Below are positions 1-7,662 of a stretch of 64,000 bases of DNA, piece after piece. The notes under the pieces were generated by a model. That model was not told where the DNA came from and made no database searches. It was given only the letters and a program-made list of their open reading frames with translations. The stretch is from G965276765 sp965276825. GTDB lineage: Bacteria; Actinomycetota; Acidimicrobiia; Acidimicrobiales; Palsa-688. Position numbers and translations under genes: made by a program. Every line of letters starts with the position of its first letter. Within the stretch, counting starts at the first letter, position 1. The stretch lies in the NCBI GenBank assembly GCA_965276825.1, contig OZ255630.1:1860001-1924000 (forward strand), given 5' to 3'.

Positions 1-1820
1 AGGGTCGGGTGGACGAGCGCAGGCCACGACCACGTCGGGCTCCCGACCGATGCCAGCCAGGCGATCTCGGCGGAGGCGCCATGACCGGCCCTGACGCCGG
101 TTGCCGCAGCGAGCAGGCTGAGCCGGGGGCTCAGGCCGAGCGCGGGCGACCCGAGCGCCACCGCACCCTCGTCACCGCCTCCCCGGACGGCGGCGAGGTC
201 GGCGCGGGCCCGGCTGACGGCGGCCGACCCGGCGTCGATCAGGCCGATGGCCGCGCCGACGAGAGCGGTGACGGACGCCTCGCCGAGCCCGGCCCCCACC
301 GCCCGGGCGGCGGTGCACGGGGTCGCCCCGCCGGCCGCATCGGGCTCTCCAGGAGCGAGCAGGTCCAGATGGACGGCCGCCGCCCATCCCTCCACCCGCG
401 CCGACGCAGCCGGGTCGCCGACACGCTGCAGCAGCCGGGCTCCGGCCTGCAGCCCGGCGCGCCGCCACAGCCGGTCGGCGGGCGCGGTGGCCACGCCGGG
501 TCCGCCACGCGCCGTCGCCTCCGCCGCTCTCGCGATGGCGATCGGCGCCGCGGCGAGGAGCGGGGCCGGGTCGTCGGCGACCGCGACCCACCGCTCGATG
601 GCCCAGAGGGCGGCTCCTGTCGACGCCGGCGTGGCGCCGATCGTCCCGTTGCGGCGCTGCCCGTCGAGCCACCCGTCGAGGATGCCGGCGGCGTCGGACC
701 CGAACCCGGCGTCGACCAGCGCGGCCACCTCCTCGGCCCGGTTGACGAAGGGATCGCCGGCCCCCCAGGCCGAGCCCGCCGGGACGTGGGCTCCGGCGTC
801 GAGCACCGCTGACGGCTCATCGGCGGGTCCCGCGGCAAGGAGGAGCCGCAGGCGCTGGGCGCCGATGGCCGACGCCAGCGCGCCGTCGGGCAGGTCGATC
901 CGCGTGGTCTGCGCCGCTCTGACCGACCACGCCCTGGCGACCTGGTCGGCGTCGGGCCCCGACGGATCGGGTTGGGCCATCGCGGCCCGCTGGCCGACGG
1001 GCGATCCCCGGTGCCGGCCCCTCACCCCTCCTTCGGGTCGGGTCGGGCCGGCGGTGACCGTCGCCCGCAGCGACGACCTGTGGGCGAGGGGCCACACGAG
1101 CGCACCGGCGGCGTCGCCGTCGGCGCGCCGTGAGCGATCGCCGACGGCGTCCGCCGCGTTGGCGAGGACCGTGGCGGCGACCTCGCCGTCGCGCCCGAGC
1201 GCGCACTGGCGCGGGGGGCGATCGGCACCGAGCGCGCCCGCGCTCGCGCCGGCATCGAGCGCGCCCGCGCCCGCACCGGGCAAGCTGGCGCTTGCGACCA
1301 GCCGGCCTGCGACCACGGCCACCTCGTCGATGCGACCCACGCCCGACGGGTGCCACGGCCTGAGGACGAGGGCCATCGCGACCGGGGCGGCGCTCTCGTT
1401 GGCCACCTCGACGACCAGGGCGGCGCGCCCCGCTTCGGGCCGGCACCAGTGCCGCACCACCACGTCGCCGCCAGGGACCCGGATCGAGGTCTCGATCACG
1501 GGCGTGGCGCCGACGAGTCGCTGCCGTACGGCGGCGTCGGCGGAGGGCAGGTGCCACCGGTCCTCGGCGCCGACCCACCAGTCGAGCGACCAGCAGCCGC
1601 CGACGGGGCCGGCCAGGCCGCGCGGGTCGACCGCCCAGACGCCCTCCGCGTCGGCCAGACCGATGCGCGTCCAGGACCGCCCACTGGCATTGGCCAGCGC
1701 GGCGCGCCCGGGGCGCCAGGCGGGCGACGCGGGGTCGAGCTGGCGGCGCAACCACCACGGCGGCGCGGCGACCCCCCCACCCTCGCCGGCGGGCAGCGCG
1801 CTGGCGGAGGTCGCTGGCAC
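1..1820 (-). CDS. Hypothetical glycosidase-like protein (partial, runs off left edge)
   Basis: The minus-strand frame stays open from 1820 to the window edge with no stop, giving at least 606 residues. The chosen start is GTG at 1820: a TACCGT hexamer (1827-1832) sits 6 nt upstream, the leaderless pattern seen throughout this window. An in-frame ATG at 1850 would overlap the opposite gene's promoter. The N-terminal third contains stretches such as WSLDWW, RVPGGDVVVRHW and VVEVANESAAPVAMAL, which look like the beta-sandwich of bacterial glycosidases. The middle and end are Ala-rich helical sequence with WAIERW and DRLWRRAGL, as expected of an alpha/alpha toroid. I recognise no catalytic residues, so an enzyme role is inference. 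The C-terminus lies outside the window. Divergent from fbiD. Confidence 0.6.
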   Translation of the reverse strand, partial: MPATSASALPAGEGGGVAAPPWWLRRQLDPASPAWRPGRAALANASGRSWTRIGLADAEGVWAVDPRGLAGPVGGCWSLDWWVGAEDRWHLPSADAAVRQRLVGATPVIETSIRVPGGDVVVRHWCRPEAGRAALVVEVANESAAPVAMALVLRPWHPSGVGRIDEVAVVAGRLVASASLPGAGAGALDAGASAGALGADRPPRQCALGRDGEVAATVLANAADAVGDRSRRADGDAAGALVWPLAHRSSLRATVTAGPTRPEGGVRGRHRGSPVGQRAAMAQPDPSGPDADQVARAWSVRAAQTTRIDLPDGALASAIGAQRLRLLLAAGPADEPSAVLDAGAHVPAGSAWGAGDPFVNRAEEVAALVDAGFGSDAAGILDGWLDGQRRNGTIGATPASTGAALWAIERWVAVADDPAPLLAAAPIAIARAAEATARGGPGVATAPADRLWRRAGLQAGARLLQRVGDPAASARVEGWAAAVHLDLLAPGEPDAAGGATPCTAARAVGAGLGEASVTALVGAAIGLIDAGSAAVSRARADLAAVRGGGDEGAVALGSPALGLSPRLSLLAAATGVRAGHGASAEIAWLASVGSPTWSWPALVHPT

Positions 1821-1856
1821 GCCGGAACGGTACCGGCCCAGACCTAGCATGCGGAC
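1821..1856. promoter_or_regulatory. Divergent leaderless promoters
   Basis: Two -10 hexamers lie back to back: TACCGT on the minus strand (1827-1832) 6 nt before GTG 1820, and TAGCAT on the plus strand (1845-1850) 6 nt before GTG 1857. Neither start has a Shine-Dalgarno sequence, so both transcripts probably begin at or next to the start codon. The two genes share less than 40 bp of control DNA. Confidence 0.6.
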
Positions 1857-2438
1857 GTGAGCGACGACGACTGGTTGGGCCCGGTCGCCGTCCTGGTGCC
1901 GGTCAAGCGCTTCGAGGAGGCCAAAGGGCGGCTCTCGCCCGCGCTGTCACCGTCGGCGAGGGCCGACCTGGCGAGGAGCATGGCCGCGCAGGTGATCCGC
2001 TCGGCCGGACCGCTGCCCGTCGCCGTCGTCTGCGACGACCGCAACGTGGCGACGTGGGCCCGAGACCTGGGCGCCCTCGTCATCTGGGAGCCGGGACGCG
2101 GCCTCAACGGCGCGGTGCAAGAAGGGGTGCGGCGCCTGGCTGCGGCCGGGGTGCGCACCGCGGTCGTCGCCGCGGGTGACCTGCCGCTCGCCGACGACCT
2201 GGGGTGGGTCGCACGCTTCGACGGGATCACCATCGTCCCCGACCGACGTCGCGAGGGCACCAACGTGCTGGCGGTGCCGGCAGACGGTCGCTTCTCCTTC
2301 GCCTACGGTCCCGGCTCCTTCGCCCGTCACCTGGACCAGGCCAGGCGGCTCGGCGTGCCGGTGCGCGTCGCCGACGCGCCGCGCCTGGCCTGGGACGTGG
2401 ACCTGCCCGAGGACCTCGTGGGTGTGCCCAGGCCCTGA
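1857..2438 (+). CDS. fbiD: 2-phospho-L-lactate / phosphoenolpyruvate guanylyltransferase
   Basis: CofC/FbiD family enzyme of coenzyme F420 synthesis. It guanylylates phosphoenolpyruvate (actinobacterial FbiD) or 2-phospholactate (archaeal CofC) to make the activated side-chain donor. The 193-residue length is normal. The N-terminal VLVPVKRFEEAKGRLSP is the nucleotide-binding signature of this Rossmann-like family; AAGDLPLAD near residue 105 supplies the metal-binding Asp; REGTNVLAVP near residue 135 and WDVDLPEDL near the end are also typical. The GTG start follows a TAGCAT -10 box with 6 nt between, so it is probably leaderless. No other F420 gene is in the window, so it is not clustered with fbiA/B/C here. 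Which phospho-acid is the substrate cannot be read from the sequence. Confidence 0.9.
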   Translation: MSDDDWLGPVAVLVPVKRFEEAKGRLSPALSPSARADLARSMAAQVIRSAGPLPVAVVCDDRNVATWARDLGALVIWEPGRGLNGAVQEGVRRLAAAGVRTAVVAAGDLPLADDLGWVARFDGITIVPDRRREGTNVLAVPADGRFSFAYGPGSFARHLDQARRLGVPVRVADAPRLAWDVDLPEDLVGVPRP

Positions 2439-2497
2439 GAGGGTGCGGGGACGACGGTCCCCATGCCCGGCCACAAGCGGATTCGGGGCCGCAGCCC

Positions 2498-2557
2498 TGG
2501 ATCCCGCGGTGTTGGATCCCGCGGTGTTGGATCCCGCGGTGTTGGATCCCGCGGTGC
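2498..2557. repeat. Four tandem copies of a 15-bp repeat
   Basis: The unit TGGATCCCGCGGTGT is repeated at 2498, 2513, 2528 and 2543; the first three copies are identical, the fourth differs in the last base, and a degenerate fifth follows. It lies in the gap between the convergent fbiD and hupB genes. The unit contains the palindrome CCGCGG. The unit length is a multiple of three, but no supported gene reads through it. Confidence 0.9.
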
Positions 2558-2589
2558 TGGAGGCCGCGGCGCGGCGAGCGCCGCCGGGC

Positions 2590-3162
2590 TCAGCGCTTCT
2601 TGACCGAGCGGCCGGCCTTCTTGGCGCCGGTGCTCACCCTCCTGGTCGCCGGGGCCTTGGCCACGACGGTGGTGGCGCGCTTGGCCGTGGCGGTGACCTT
2701 CCTGGTCGCCGGGGCCTTGCTCGCCACGGTGGTCTTCTTGGCCGACCCGCGTGCCGTGCCCTTGGAGGCGGTCGTCTTGGCGGCCGCCGTCTTGGCCGTG
2801 CCCCGCGTCGCCGTCTTCGTCACGGTCGACTTGCTGGCCGCCGCCTTGGACGTCGCCGCCCTGGTCGCGGTCTTCTTGGCTGCGCCCCTCGTGTTGAGCG
2901 TCTTCTTGAACCCTGTGGCCGGCTGGAACTTGACGCCCTTCGACGCGGCGATCTTCACCGCGGCACCCGTCTGGGGGTTGCGTCCGGTCCTCGCCGCCCT
3001 CGCCGTGGGTTTGAAGGTGCCGAACCCGAAGACCGACACGGGCTCACCCGCCTTGGTCTTCGTGACGACGGAATCCACGAAGGCGGCCACGGCCGCTTCG
3101 GCCTGCCGCTTCTCGAGACCGGCCACCGTTGCGACCTCTTCGACCAACTCTGCCTTGTTCAC
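2590..3162 (-). CDS. hupB: HU family DNA-binding protein with Lys/Ala-rich tail
   Basis: Nucleoid-associated histone-like protein that bends and compacts DNA. The start is GTG at 3162, giving (M)NKAELVEEVATVAGL, the classic HU N-terminus; AGGAGG lies 5 nt upstream, which rules out the longer frame beginning at 3201. Residues 1-90 form the HU fold, with VFGFGTFKPTARAARTGRNP as the DNA-contacting beta arm. Residues from about 95 to 190 are a low-complexity tail of KKTATRAA / ASKAPATRKVTA type repeats ending in KKR, like the mycobacterial HupB/Hlp and Streptomyces HupS histone H1-like tails. The tail probably binds DNA non-specifically and is a likely site of lysine modification. Single gene, convergent with fbiD. 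Confidence 0.93.
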   Translation of the reverse strand: MNKAELVEEVATVAGLEKRQAEAAVAAFVDSVVTKTKAGEPVSVFGFGTFKPTARAARTGRNPQTGAAVKIAASKGVKFQPATGFKKTLNTRGAAKKTATRAATSKAAASKSTVTKTATRGTAKTAAAKTTASKGTARGSAKKTTVASKAPATRKVTATAKRATTVVAKAPATRRVSTGAKKAGRSVKKR

Positions 3163-3478
3163 AGACGCCTCCTGGCGCATTCCGGGGGAAGTTGACTGCA
3201 ATCAAAGAGGTTTTTCGCCTCCAGGTCAAGTGTTCCCCTTACACGTCAAGGAAACTCAGCGTGATCCGGCGTTGAGTTGCCTGCAAACAAAGGCTTTTAG
3301 GTCATCCTGGCGCCAATGGGCCCTCGGCGCCCCGGAACCGTCCCGCCGCCGCCCGAGGGTCGCGCCGGTGGGGTCGCGCCACGGGACCGGGCCCCTCACA
3401 GTTCCCTCACACGGGGGGCACGTTCATCACACGGCGGCGGACCACGATGGCATCGCACACCCCGTAGAAGGAGCACCG
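3163..3478. promoter_or_regulatory. hupB upstream region
   Basis: This 316-bp gap separates divergent hupB and the secreted-protein gene and is less GC-rich than its surroundings. On the minus strand a TTGACC box (3224-3229) is followed after 17 nt by TTTGAT (3201-3206), a plausible hupB promoter. The motif TGCAA(A/T)CAAAG occurs twice, near 3197 and 3281, as an imperfect direct repeat. No open frame here looks coding. Confidence 0.4.
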
Positions 3479-3976
3479 ATGCCCATCATCCCCAACCGTT
3501 CCCGTCTCCGCACCAAGCTCGCCGCCACCGGTCTCACCGCCGGCGTCCTCGCTGGTTCCGTCTGGGCCGTGACGGCCATCGACGGGACCGCGTCGGCGTC
3601 GGCGTCGGCCAAGCACGCGGGTCACCACGGACACTCCGCGAAGAAGGGCCGCGTGCTGGCCAGGGCCGACCACGCGACCTTCGAGGTCCGCCGCGCGCAC
3701 CAGTGGGTCACGATCACCCTCGACCGCGGCCAGGTGACCTCGGTCGACGCCTCCTCCGTCACCCTGGCCAGGCCCGACGGCCGGTCGGTCACCGTGCCCC
3801 TGCAGCCGTCCACCAAGTACGGCGGGGCGGCCACGTCGGCGGCCACCGTGCAGAAGGGCCGGCGGGCCACGGTGATCTCCGAGCAGGGCAAGGCCGTCCG
3901 CGTCGCCGAGGCGCCGCCTCGGGCTCACGCCAAGCGGGCGGCCGGCGGCGCAGCCCGCTCCACCACGCCGGCCTGA
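3479..3976 (+). CDS. Secreted or membrane-anchored hypothetical protein
   Basis: 165 residues. ATG at 3479 is preceded by AGAAGGAG, a good ribosome binding site, which excludes the much longer upstream frame. The N-terminus has basic residues (NRSRLRTK) and then a hydrophobic segment of about 20 residues, a signal peptide or single anchor, followed by an Ala/Ser and His-rich spacer (KHAGHHGHSAKKG). The mature part alternates short beta-strand-like segments (HQWVTITLDRGQVTSVDASSVTLARPDG and VTVPLQPSTKYGG), which resembles small secreted beta-barrel proteins of the DUF5666 kind. The end is basic and Ala-rich. Function unknown. A strong hairpin follows the stop codon. Confidence 0.7.
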   Translation: MPIIPNRSRLRTKLAATGLTAGVLAGSVWAVTAIDGTASASASAKHAGHHGHSAKKGRVLARADHATFEVRRAHQWVTITLDRGQVTSVDASSVTLARPDGRSVTVPLQPSTKYGGAATSAATVQKGRRATVISEQGKAVRVAEAPPRAHAKRAAGGAARSTTPA

Positions 3977-3981
3977 ACCTC

Positions 3982-4017
3982 CCGGCACGTTCCCGTGCCG
4001 GCACGGGAACGTGCCGG
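3982..4017. terminator. Perfect 36-bp palindrome, probable terminator
   Basis: Positions 3982-4017 form a perfect inverted repeat that folds into a very stable hairpin starting 5 bp after the stop of the preceding gene. There is no T tract, which is common for high-GC actinobacterial terminators. It may act in both directions, because the acyl-CoA synthetase on the other strand ends 138 bp further on. Confidence 0.65.
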
Positions 4018-4090
4018 CGCTCCGCTCTGCCCGGTCGGACCGTCGGCCTGACCTGCCCGCAACAGGCAGGCCGGCCCCGACCGGGCGGTA

Positions 4091-4130
4091 CACCGCCGGC
4101 GGCGGCCGGACGACCCACCGCCGGCGGCGG
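4091..4130. repeat. Short direct repeat of a GC-rich 15-mer
   Basis: CACCGCCGGCGGCGG occurs at 4091-4105 and again at 4116-4130. Each copy contains the palindromic core CCGCCGGCGG. The pair lies just beyond the 3' end of the minus-strand acyl-CoA synthetase and could help terminate its transcript. Confidence 0.5.
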
Positions 4131-4154
4131 TCGTGACGACACCAGCCCGGCGTG

Positions 4155-5708
4155 CTACCCGTTGACCCGGCGGTCCCTGCCCTCCCAGTAGGGAGCGCGC
4201 AGCTTGAACTTCTGCAGCTTCCCGGTCGCCGTCCGGGGCAGGGAGTCGCGGAACTCGACGGTCGTCGGGCACTTGTAGTGCGAGAGCCGGCCCCGGCAGA
4301 ACTCGATCAGCTCCCGCTCTCCCGCCTCCGCGCCGGGACGCAGCACGGCCAGGGCCTTGACGGTCTCGCCCCACCGGTCGTCCGGGACGCCGATGACCGC
4401 CACCTCGGCCACCGCGGCGTGCTGGTAGAGGGTGTCCTCGATCTCGACGGAGCTGACGTTCTCGCCGCCGGAGATGATCACGTCCTTCTTGCGGTCGGAG
4501 ATGACCAGGTAGGCCTCCTCGTCGATGAGTCCCTCGTCGCCGGTGTGGAACCAGCCGTCGGCGAGGGCCTTGGCCGACTCCTCCGGCTGGTGCCAGTAGC
4601 CCTCGAAGACGTGGTTGGACCTGGCGAGGATCTCGCCGTCGGGTCCGATGTCCATCTGGACCCCGATGGCCGGCACACCCGCCCTGACCTGCAGCCTGGC
4701 CCGCTCGGCGGGGTCGAGCCCGTCCCATTCCCGCCTGGCCCGGTTGACCGTCAGCAGCGGGGCAGTCTCGGTCAGGCCGTAGATCTGGATGAACTCCCAC
4801 CCGAGCTCGGTCTCGACCCGCTCGATGGCCTTCGAAGGGGGCGGCGCGCCGGCGACGACGATGCGGACCTGGTCGCGGCCCGGCACGTCCTCGCCGCGCT
4901 CCCTGCGGGCGGCGCCGGCGTCGAGGGCCGCGGCCACGACGGCGGGCGCCCCGCAGAGCAGGGTCACGCCGTGCTCCTCGATGCGTCGCAGGATCATCTC
5001 ACCGTCGATCCTGCGGATGACCACCTGCTTGCAGCCCATGCCCGTCACCGCATAGGGCATCCCCCAGCCGTTGCAGTGGAACATCGGCAGGGTGTGGAGG
5101 AACACGTCCCGGTCGGTGACCGCGGTGTGCCACCCGAACACGGTGGCGTTGAGCCAGCAGTTGCGGTGGGTGAGCTGCACCCCCTTGGGCCTGGCCGTGG
5201 TCCCGCTCGTGTAGTTGACGCTGGCGGTGGCGTCCTCGTCGGCCTCCCACGGCCGCGGCTCTGCGCCGTCAGGGGCGGGAGCGAACAGCTCGGCGTCGGC
5301 GGAGCCGTCGAGGACGATCCGATGCTCGACGTCGATGCCGGCGAGGGCGGCGTCCGACTCCAGGTCGACGAGCAGGACCTTCGCCCCCGAGTGGTCGACG
5401 ATGTAGCGGATGTCGTCGGCGTTGAGGCGGTAGTTGATCGGCACGAGCACCCGACCCCAGCCACTGACGCCGAAGAAGGCCACCTGGAACCTGGCCGCGT
5501 TGGGGCTCACGATGGCCACCCGGTCGCCGACCGCCACGCCCATGCCGTCGAGGCCGATGGCCAGGCCACGGGCGCGCGCCTCGAGCTCCGCGTAGGAGAC
5601 GGCGCCGAGACCGCCCGCCACGCCGGGTTCGTCGACGATCGCGGTGCGCTCCGGGTAGACCAGTGCACCCCGGCGCAGGAAGTCCCCGACGCTCAGCGGT
5701 ACTCGCAT
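4155..5708 (-). CDS. AMP-dependent acyl-CoA synthetase/ligase
   Basis: 517 residues, ANL superfamily; activates a carboxylic acid to acyl-AMP and then to acyl-CoA. Start ATG at 5708 (MRVPLSVGDFL) has a G-rich ribosome site just upstream; the frame extends to 5852, but that part has no family similarity. Visible motifs are the P-loop-like YTSGTTARPKG near residue 180, the adenylate-binding YGLTETAPL near 310, GWFHTGDEG near 390, DRKKDVIISGGENVSSVEIED near 410 and the catalytic lysine region PRTATGKLQKFKLR near the C-terminus. It resembles the medium/long-chain fatty-acyl-CoA ligase group (FadD or AlkK type). The exact chain length cannot be told. Divergent from the glycosyltransferase gene. 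Confidence 0.88.
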   Translation of the reverse strand: MRVPLSVGDFLRRGALVYPERTAIVDEPGVAGGLGAVSYAELEARARGLAIGLDGMGVAVGDRVAIVSPNAARFQVAFFGVSGWGRVLVPINYRLNADDIRYIVDHSGAKVLLVDLESDAALAGIDVEHRIVLDGSADAELFAPAPDGAEPRPWEADEDATASVNYTSGTTARPKGVQLTHRNCWLNATVFGWHTAVTDRDVFLHTLPMFHCNGWGMPYAVTGMGCKQVVIRRIDGEMILRRIEEHGVTLLCGAPAVVAAALDAGAARRERGEDVPGRDQVRIVVAGAPPPSKAIERVETELGWEFIQIYGLTETAPLLTVNRARREWDGLDPAERARLQVRAGVPAIGVQMDIGPDGEILARSNHVFEGYWHQPEESAKALADGWFHTGDEGLIDEEAYLVISDRKKDVIISGGENVSSVEIEDTLYQHAAVAEVAVIGVPDDRWGETVKALAVLRPGAEAGERELIEFCRGRLSHYKCPTTVEFRDSLPRTATGKLQKFKLRAPYWEGRDRRVNG

Positions 5709-5761
5709 GCTCCCCCCTGGCTGGACACTGCACGAGACGCTACCCGGACCCGCCGCTCCGG

Positions 5762-5767
5762 TAGCGT
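5762..5767 (+). promoter_or_regulatory. -10 box of leaderless glycosyltransferase gene
   Basis: TAGCGT is followed by 8 nt and then GTG at 5776. No Shine-Dalgarno sequence precedes that start, while the spacing fits the leaderless pattern repeated in this window. Confidence 0.5.
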
Positions 5768-5775
5768 TGCGTCCC

Positions 5776-7662
5776 GTGCGCGTGCTCCGATCCCGCCGGG
5801 CGCCGCAAGGTCCCTCCTGGCAGGGACCTCCGCACGTGGCGCCGGTGCTCATCCTCTCCGCCTCGATGGGCGCGGGTCACGACGGCGCGGCCCGCGAGCT
5901 GGCCGCCCGGCTGACCCGCGCCGGTCAGCCGGCGGAGGTGCGCGACTTCCTTGACGCCGCGCCGCTGCGGATCGGTCGGCTGCTGCGACGCGGCTACGAG
6001 ATCGAGCTGCGCCACGTCCCCGCCGCCTACGACGCCACGTACCGGCTGTGGTACCGGGCCGCGTGGCTGTGCCCGCTGGTGGCCTGGCTGGTCTGCGCCC
6101 TCACCCGCCGCCGGGTGCTGCGCTGGGTCAGGAGGGCGGAGGCGGGCATCGTGGTGTCGACCTACCCCCTCGCCACGCTGTGCCTCGGCCGGTTGCGCAG
6201 GATCGGGCGCCTGCGGATCCCGACGGTCAACTTCATCACCGACTTCAGCGTCCACCCGCTGTGGGTCCACAAGGGCATCGACCTCAACCTGGCCGTGCAC
6301 CACGCCCCGGCGGAGATGGCCGCCAGGCGCACCGGGCGCCCCTCCCTGGCGTGCGGCCCGATGGTCGCCGACACCTTCGACCCGGCGCTGACCGCAGAGC
6401 CCACGGTGAGGGCGAGCCTGCGGGCCGGGATCGGCCTCGGCCCCGCCGATGTCGGCGTGCTGATCGTCGCCGGCTCGTGGGGCATCGGCCACGTCGAGCG
6501 CACCTTCGACGTGGTCGCCTCGAGCGGCCGGTACGTCCCTGTCGTGGTCTGCGGCCGCGACGAGGTGCTGCGCGCCCGGCTCCTCCAGCGCGTCGAGGGC
6601 GGCGCGCGGGGCGTGGCCATCGGGTGGACGGACCAGATGCCGACGCTGATGGGCGCCTGCGACGCCCTCATCGAGAACGCCGGCGGGCTGACGTCCCTCG
6701 AAGCGCTGCGCATGGGGCTCCCGGTGGTCAGCTACGAGCCGATCGCCGGCCACGGCCGGGAGAACACGGCGATGATGGCGGCCCACGGGGTGAGCACGGC
6801 GGCCAGCGACGCCCGCGATCTGCTCCGCTCCCTCGACCTGGCGACCGTGCCGGGACCGGCCCGCGACGCCCAGGTGTCGGCCGGTGCCGCCATCTTCCGC
6901 GGCGACGCCGCCGGACTGGTCGCCGGAGCCGGCCGACCCGAGTCGGTGGCCGGGCTGGCGTCCCCGCGCCGGGCCAGGCTGGTGTGGGCGACCGCGAGCC
7001 GGACCGCCGTCGGCCTGGCCGCCGTCGCCGCCATCGGCTGGACCGGCATCACCACCGGTGTCGACACCGCGGCCGCGACCGGCGCCGGGGTGGCCGCCGC
7101 CGCCCCGGGCGCAAGAGCCGGCTACGTCGGCGTCCGCATCGACCGCGCCGAGTTGGCCGACCCGGCCGTCGTCGCTGCGCTCCGCACCATGCACGTGTCG
7201 GCGGTGGTCGACCAGGAGACGGCGTCGCTCGGGGCGACCGCCGTGGTCAGGCTGGTCACCGCGGGCGTCGACGTGGAGAGCGGGGGCCACGGGACCCTCG
7301 AGCAGGACGGCCACCAGGCCAACCTGGCCCTTTGGACCCGCGCGGCGAGCGACGCTTCCGCCGGCCGGTCCCTGGCCAGCCTGACCGGTCAGGACGTCCG
7401 GTTCCTGGTGCCGGGCCGGCGGATCAATGCCTTCGACATGATCGACGCGGCCCGCGACCACGAGACCATCGTCCTGCCGAGCATCGAGGTCTCGGCGGGG
7501 GTTCCCTCCGCCACCCAGGTCCCCGACGTCTCGGCCGGCGACGTGGTGCTGGTCAACGGGATGACGGCGACGCCGGCCCAGCTGCTCGGCGCCCTCCACC
7601 GGGTCGTCGCGAAGGTGCGCTCCGGCGACCTGGCCGTCCGGCCCCTCTCGGCGCTGCGGTGA
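5776..7662 (+). CDS. GT28/MGDG-synthase-like glycosyltransferase with C-terminal extension
   Basis: 628 residues from GTG 5776, chosen because of the TAGCGT box upstream. Residues about 20-390 are an MGDG-synthase/MurG-like glycosyltransferase: SASMGAGHDGAARELAARL near residue 30 is the acceptor-side signature, FITDFSVHPLWVHKGID near 150 is typical, and ENAGGLTSLEALRMGLPVV plus GHGRENTAMM near 300-335 form the nucleotide-sugar site. A hydrophobic segment (about 405-425) precedes a C-terminal domain of about 180 residues ending SGDLAVRPLSALR, which resembles a polysaccharide-deacetylase barrel without its DD and HxxxH catalytic motifs. The next gene is an intact deacetylase overlapping by 4 nt, so the pair likely works on one glycolipid or cell-wall glycan. 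The sugar donor is unknown. Confidence 0.75.
   Translation: MRVLRSRRAPQGPSWQGPPHVAPVLILSASMGAGHDGAARELAARLTRAGQPAEVRDFLDAAPLRIGRLLRRGYEIELRHVPAAYDATYRLWYRAAWLCPLVAWLVCALTRRRVLRWVRRAEAGIVVSTYPLATLCLGRLRRIGRLRIPTVNFITDFSVHPLWVHKGIDLNLAVHHAPAEMAARRTGRPSLACGPMVADTFDPALTAEPTVRASLRAGIGLGPADVGVLIVAGSWGIGHVERTFDVVASSGRYVPVVVCGRDEVLRARLLQRVEGGARGVAIGWTDQMPTLMGACDALIENAGGLTSLEALRMGLPVVSYEPIAGHGRENTAMMAAHGVSTAASDARDLLRSLDLATVPGPARDAQVSAGAAIFRGDAAGLVAGAGRPESVAGLASPRRARLVWATASRTAVGLAAVAAIGWTGITTGVDTAAATGAGVAAAAPGARAGYVGVRIDRAELADPAVVAALRTMHVSAVVDQETASLGATAVVRLVTAGVDVESGGHGTLEQDGHQANLALWTRAASDASAGRSLASLTGQDVRFLVPGRRINAFDMIDAARDHETIVLPSIEVSAGVPSATQVPDVSAGDVVLVNGMTATPAQLLGALHRVVAKVRSGDLAVRPLSALR

Noticed and set aside
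247..1860. 537-codon plus-strand frame
   Set aside because: Low-complexity Ala/Pro/Ser/Arg sequence; the minus-strand frame has normal protein composition and a matching promoter.
2498..2557. Possible CRISPR-like array
   Set aside because: The 15-bp units are directly adjacent without spacers and no cas genes are present.
4152..5954. 600-codon plus-strand frame
   Set aside because: Lies opposite an acyl-CoA synthetase with all ANL motifs. Composition is that of an antisense shadow.
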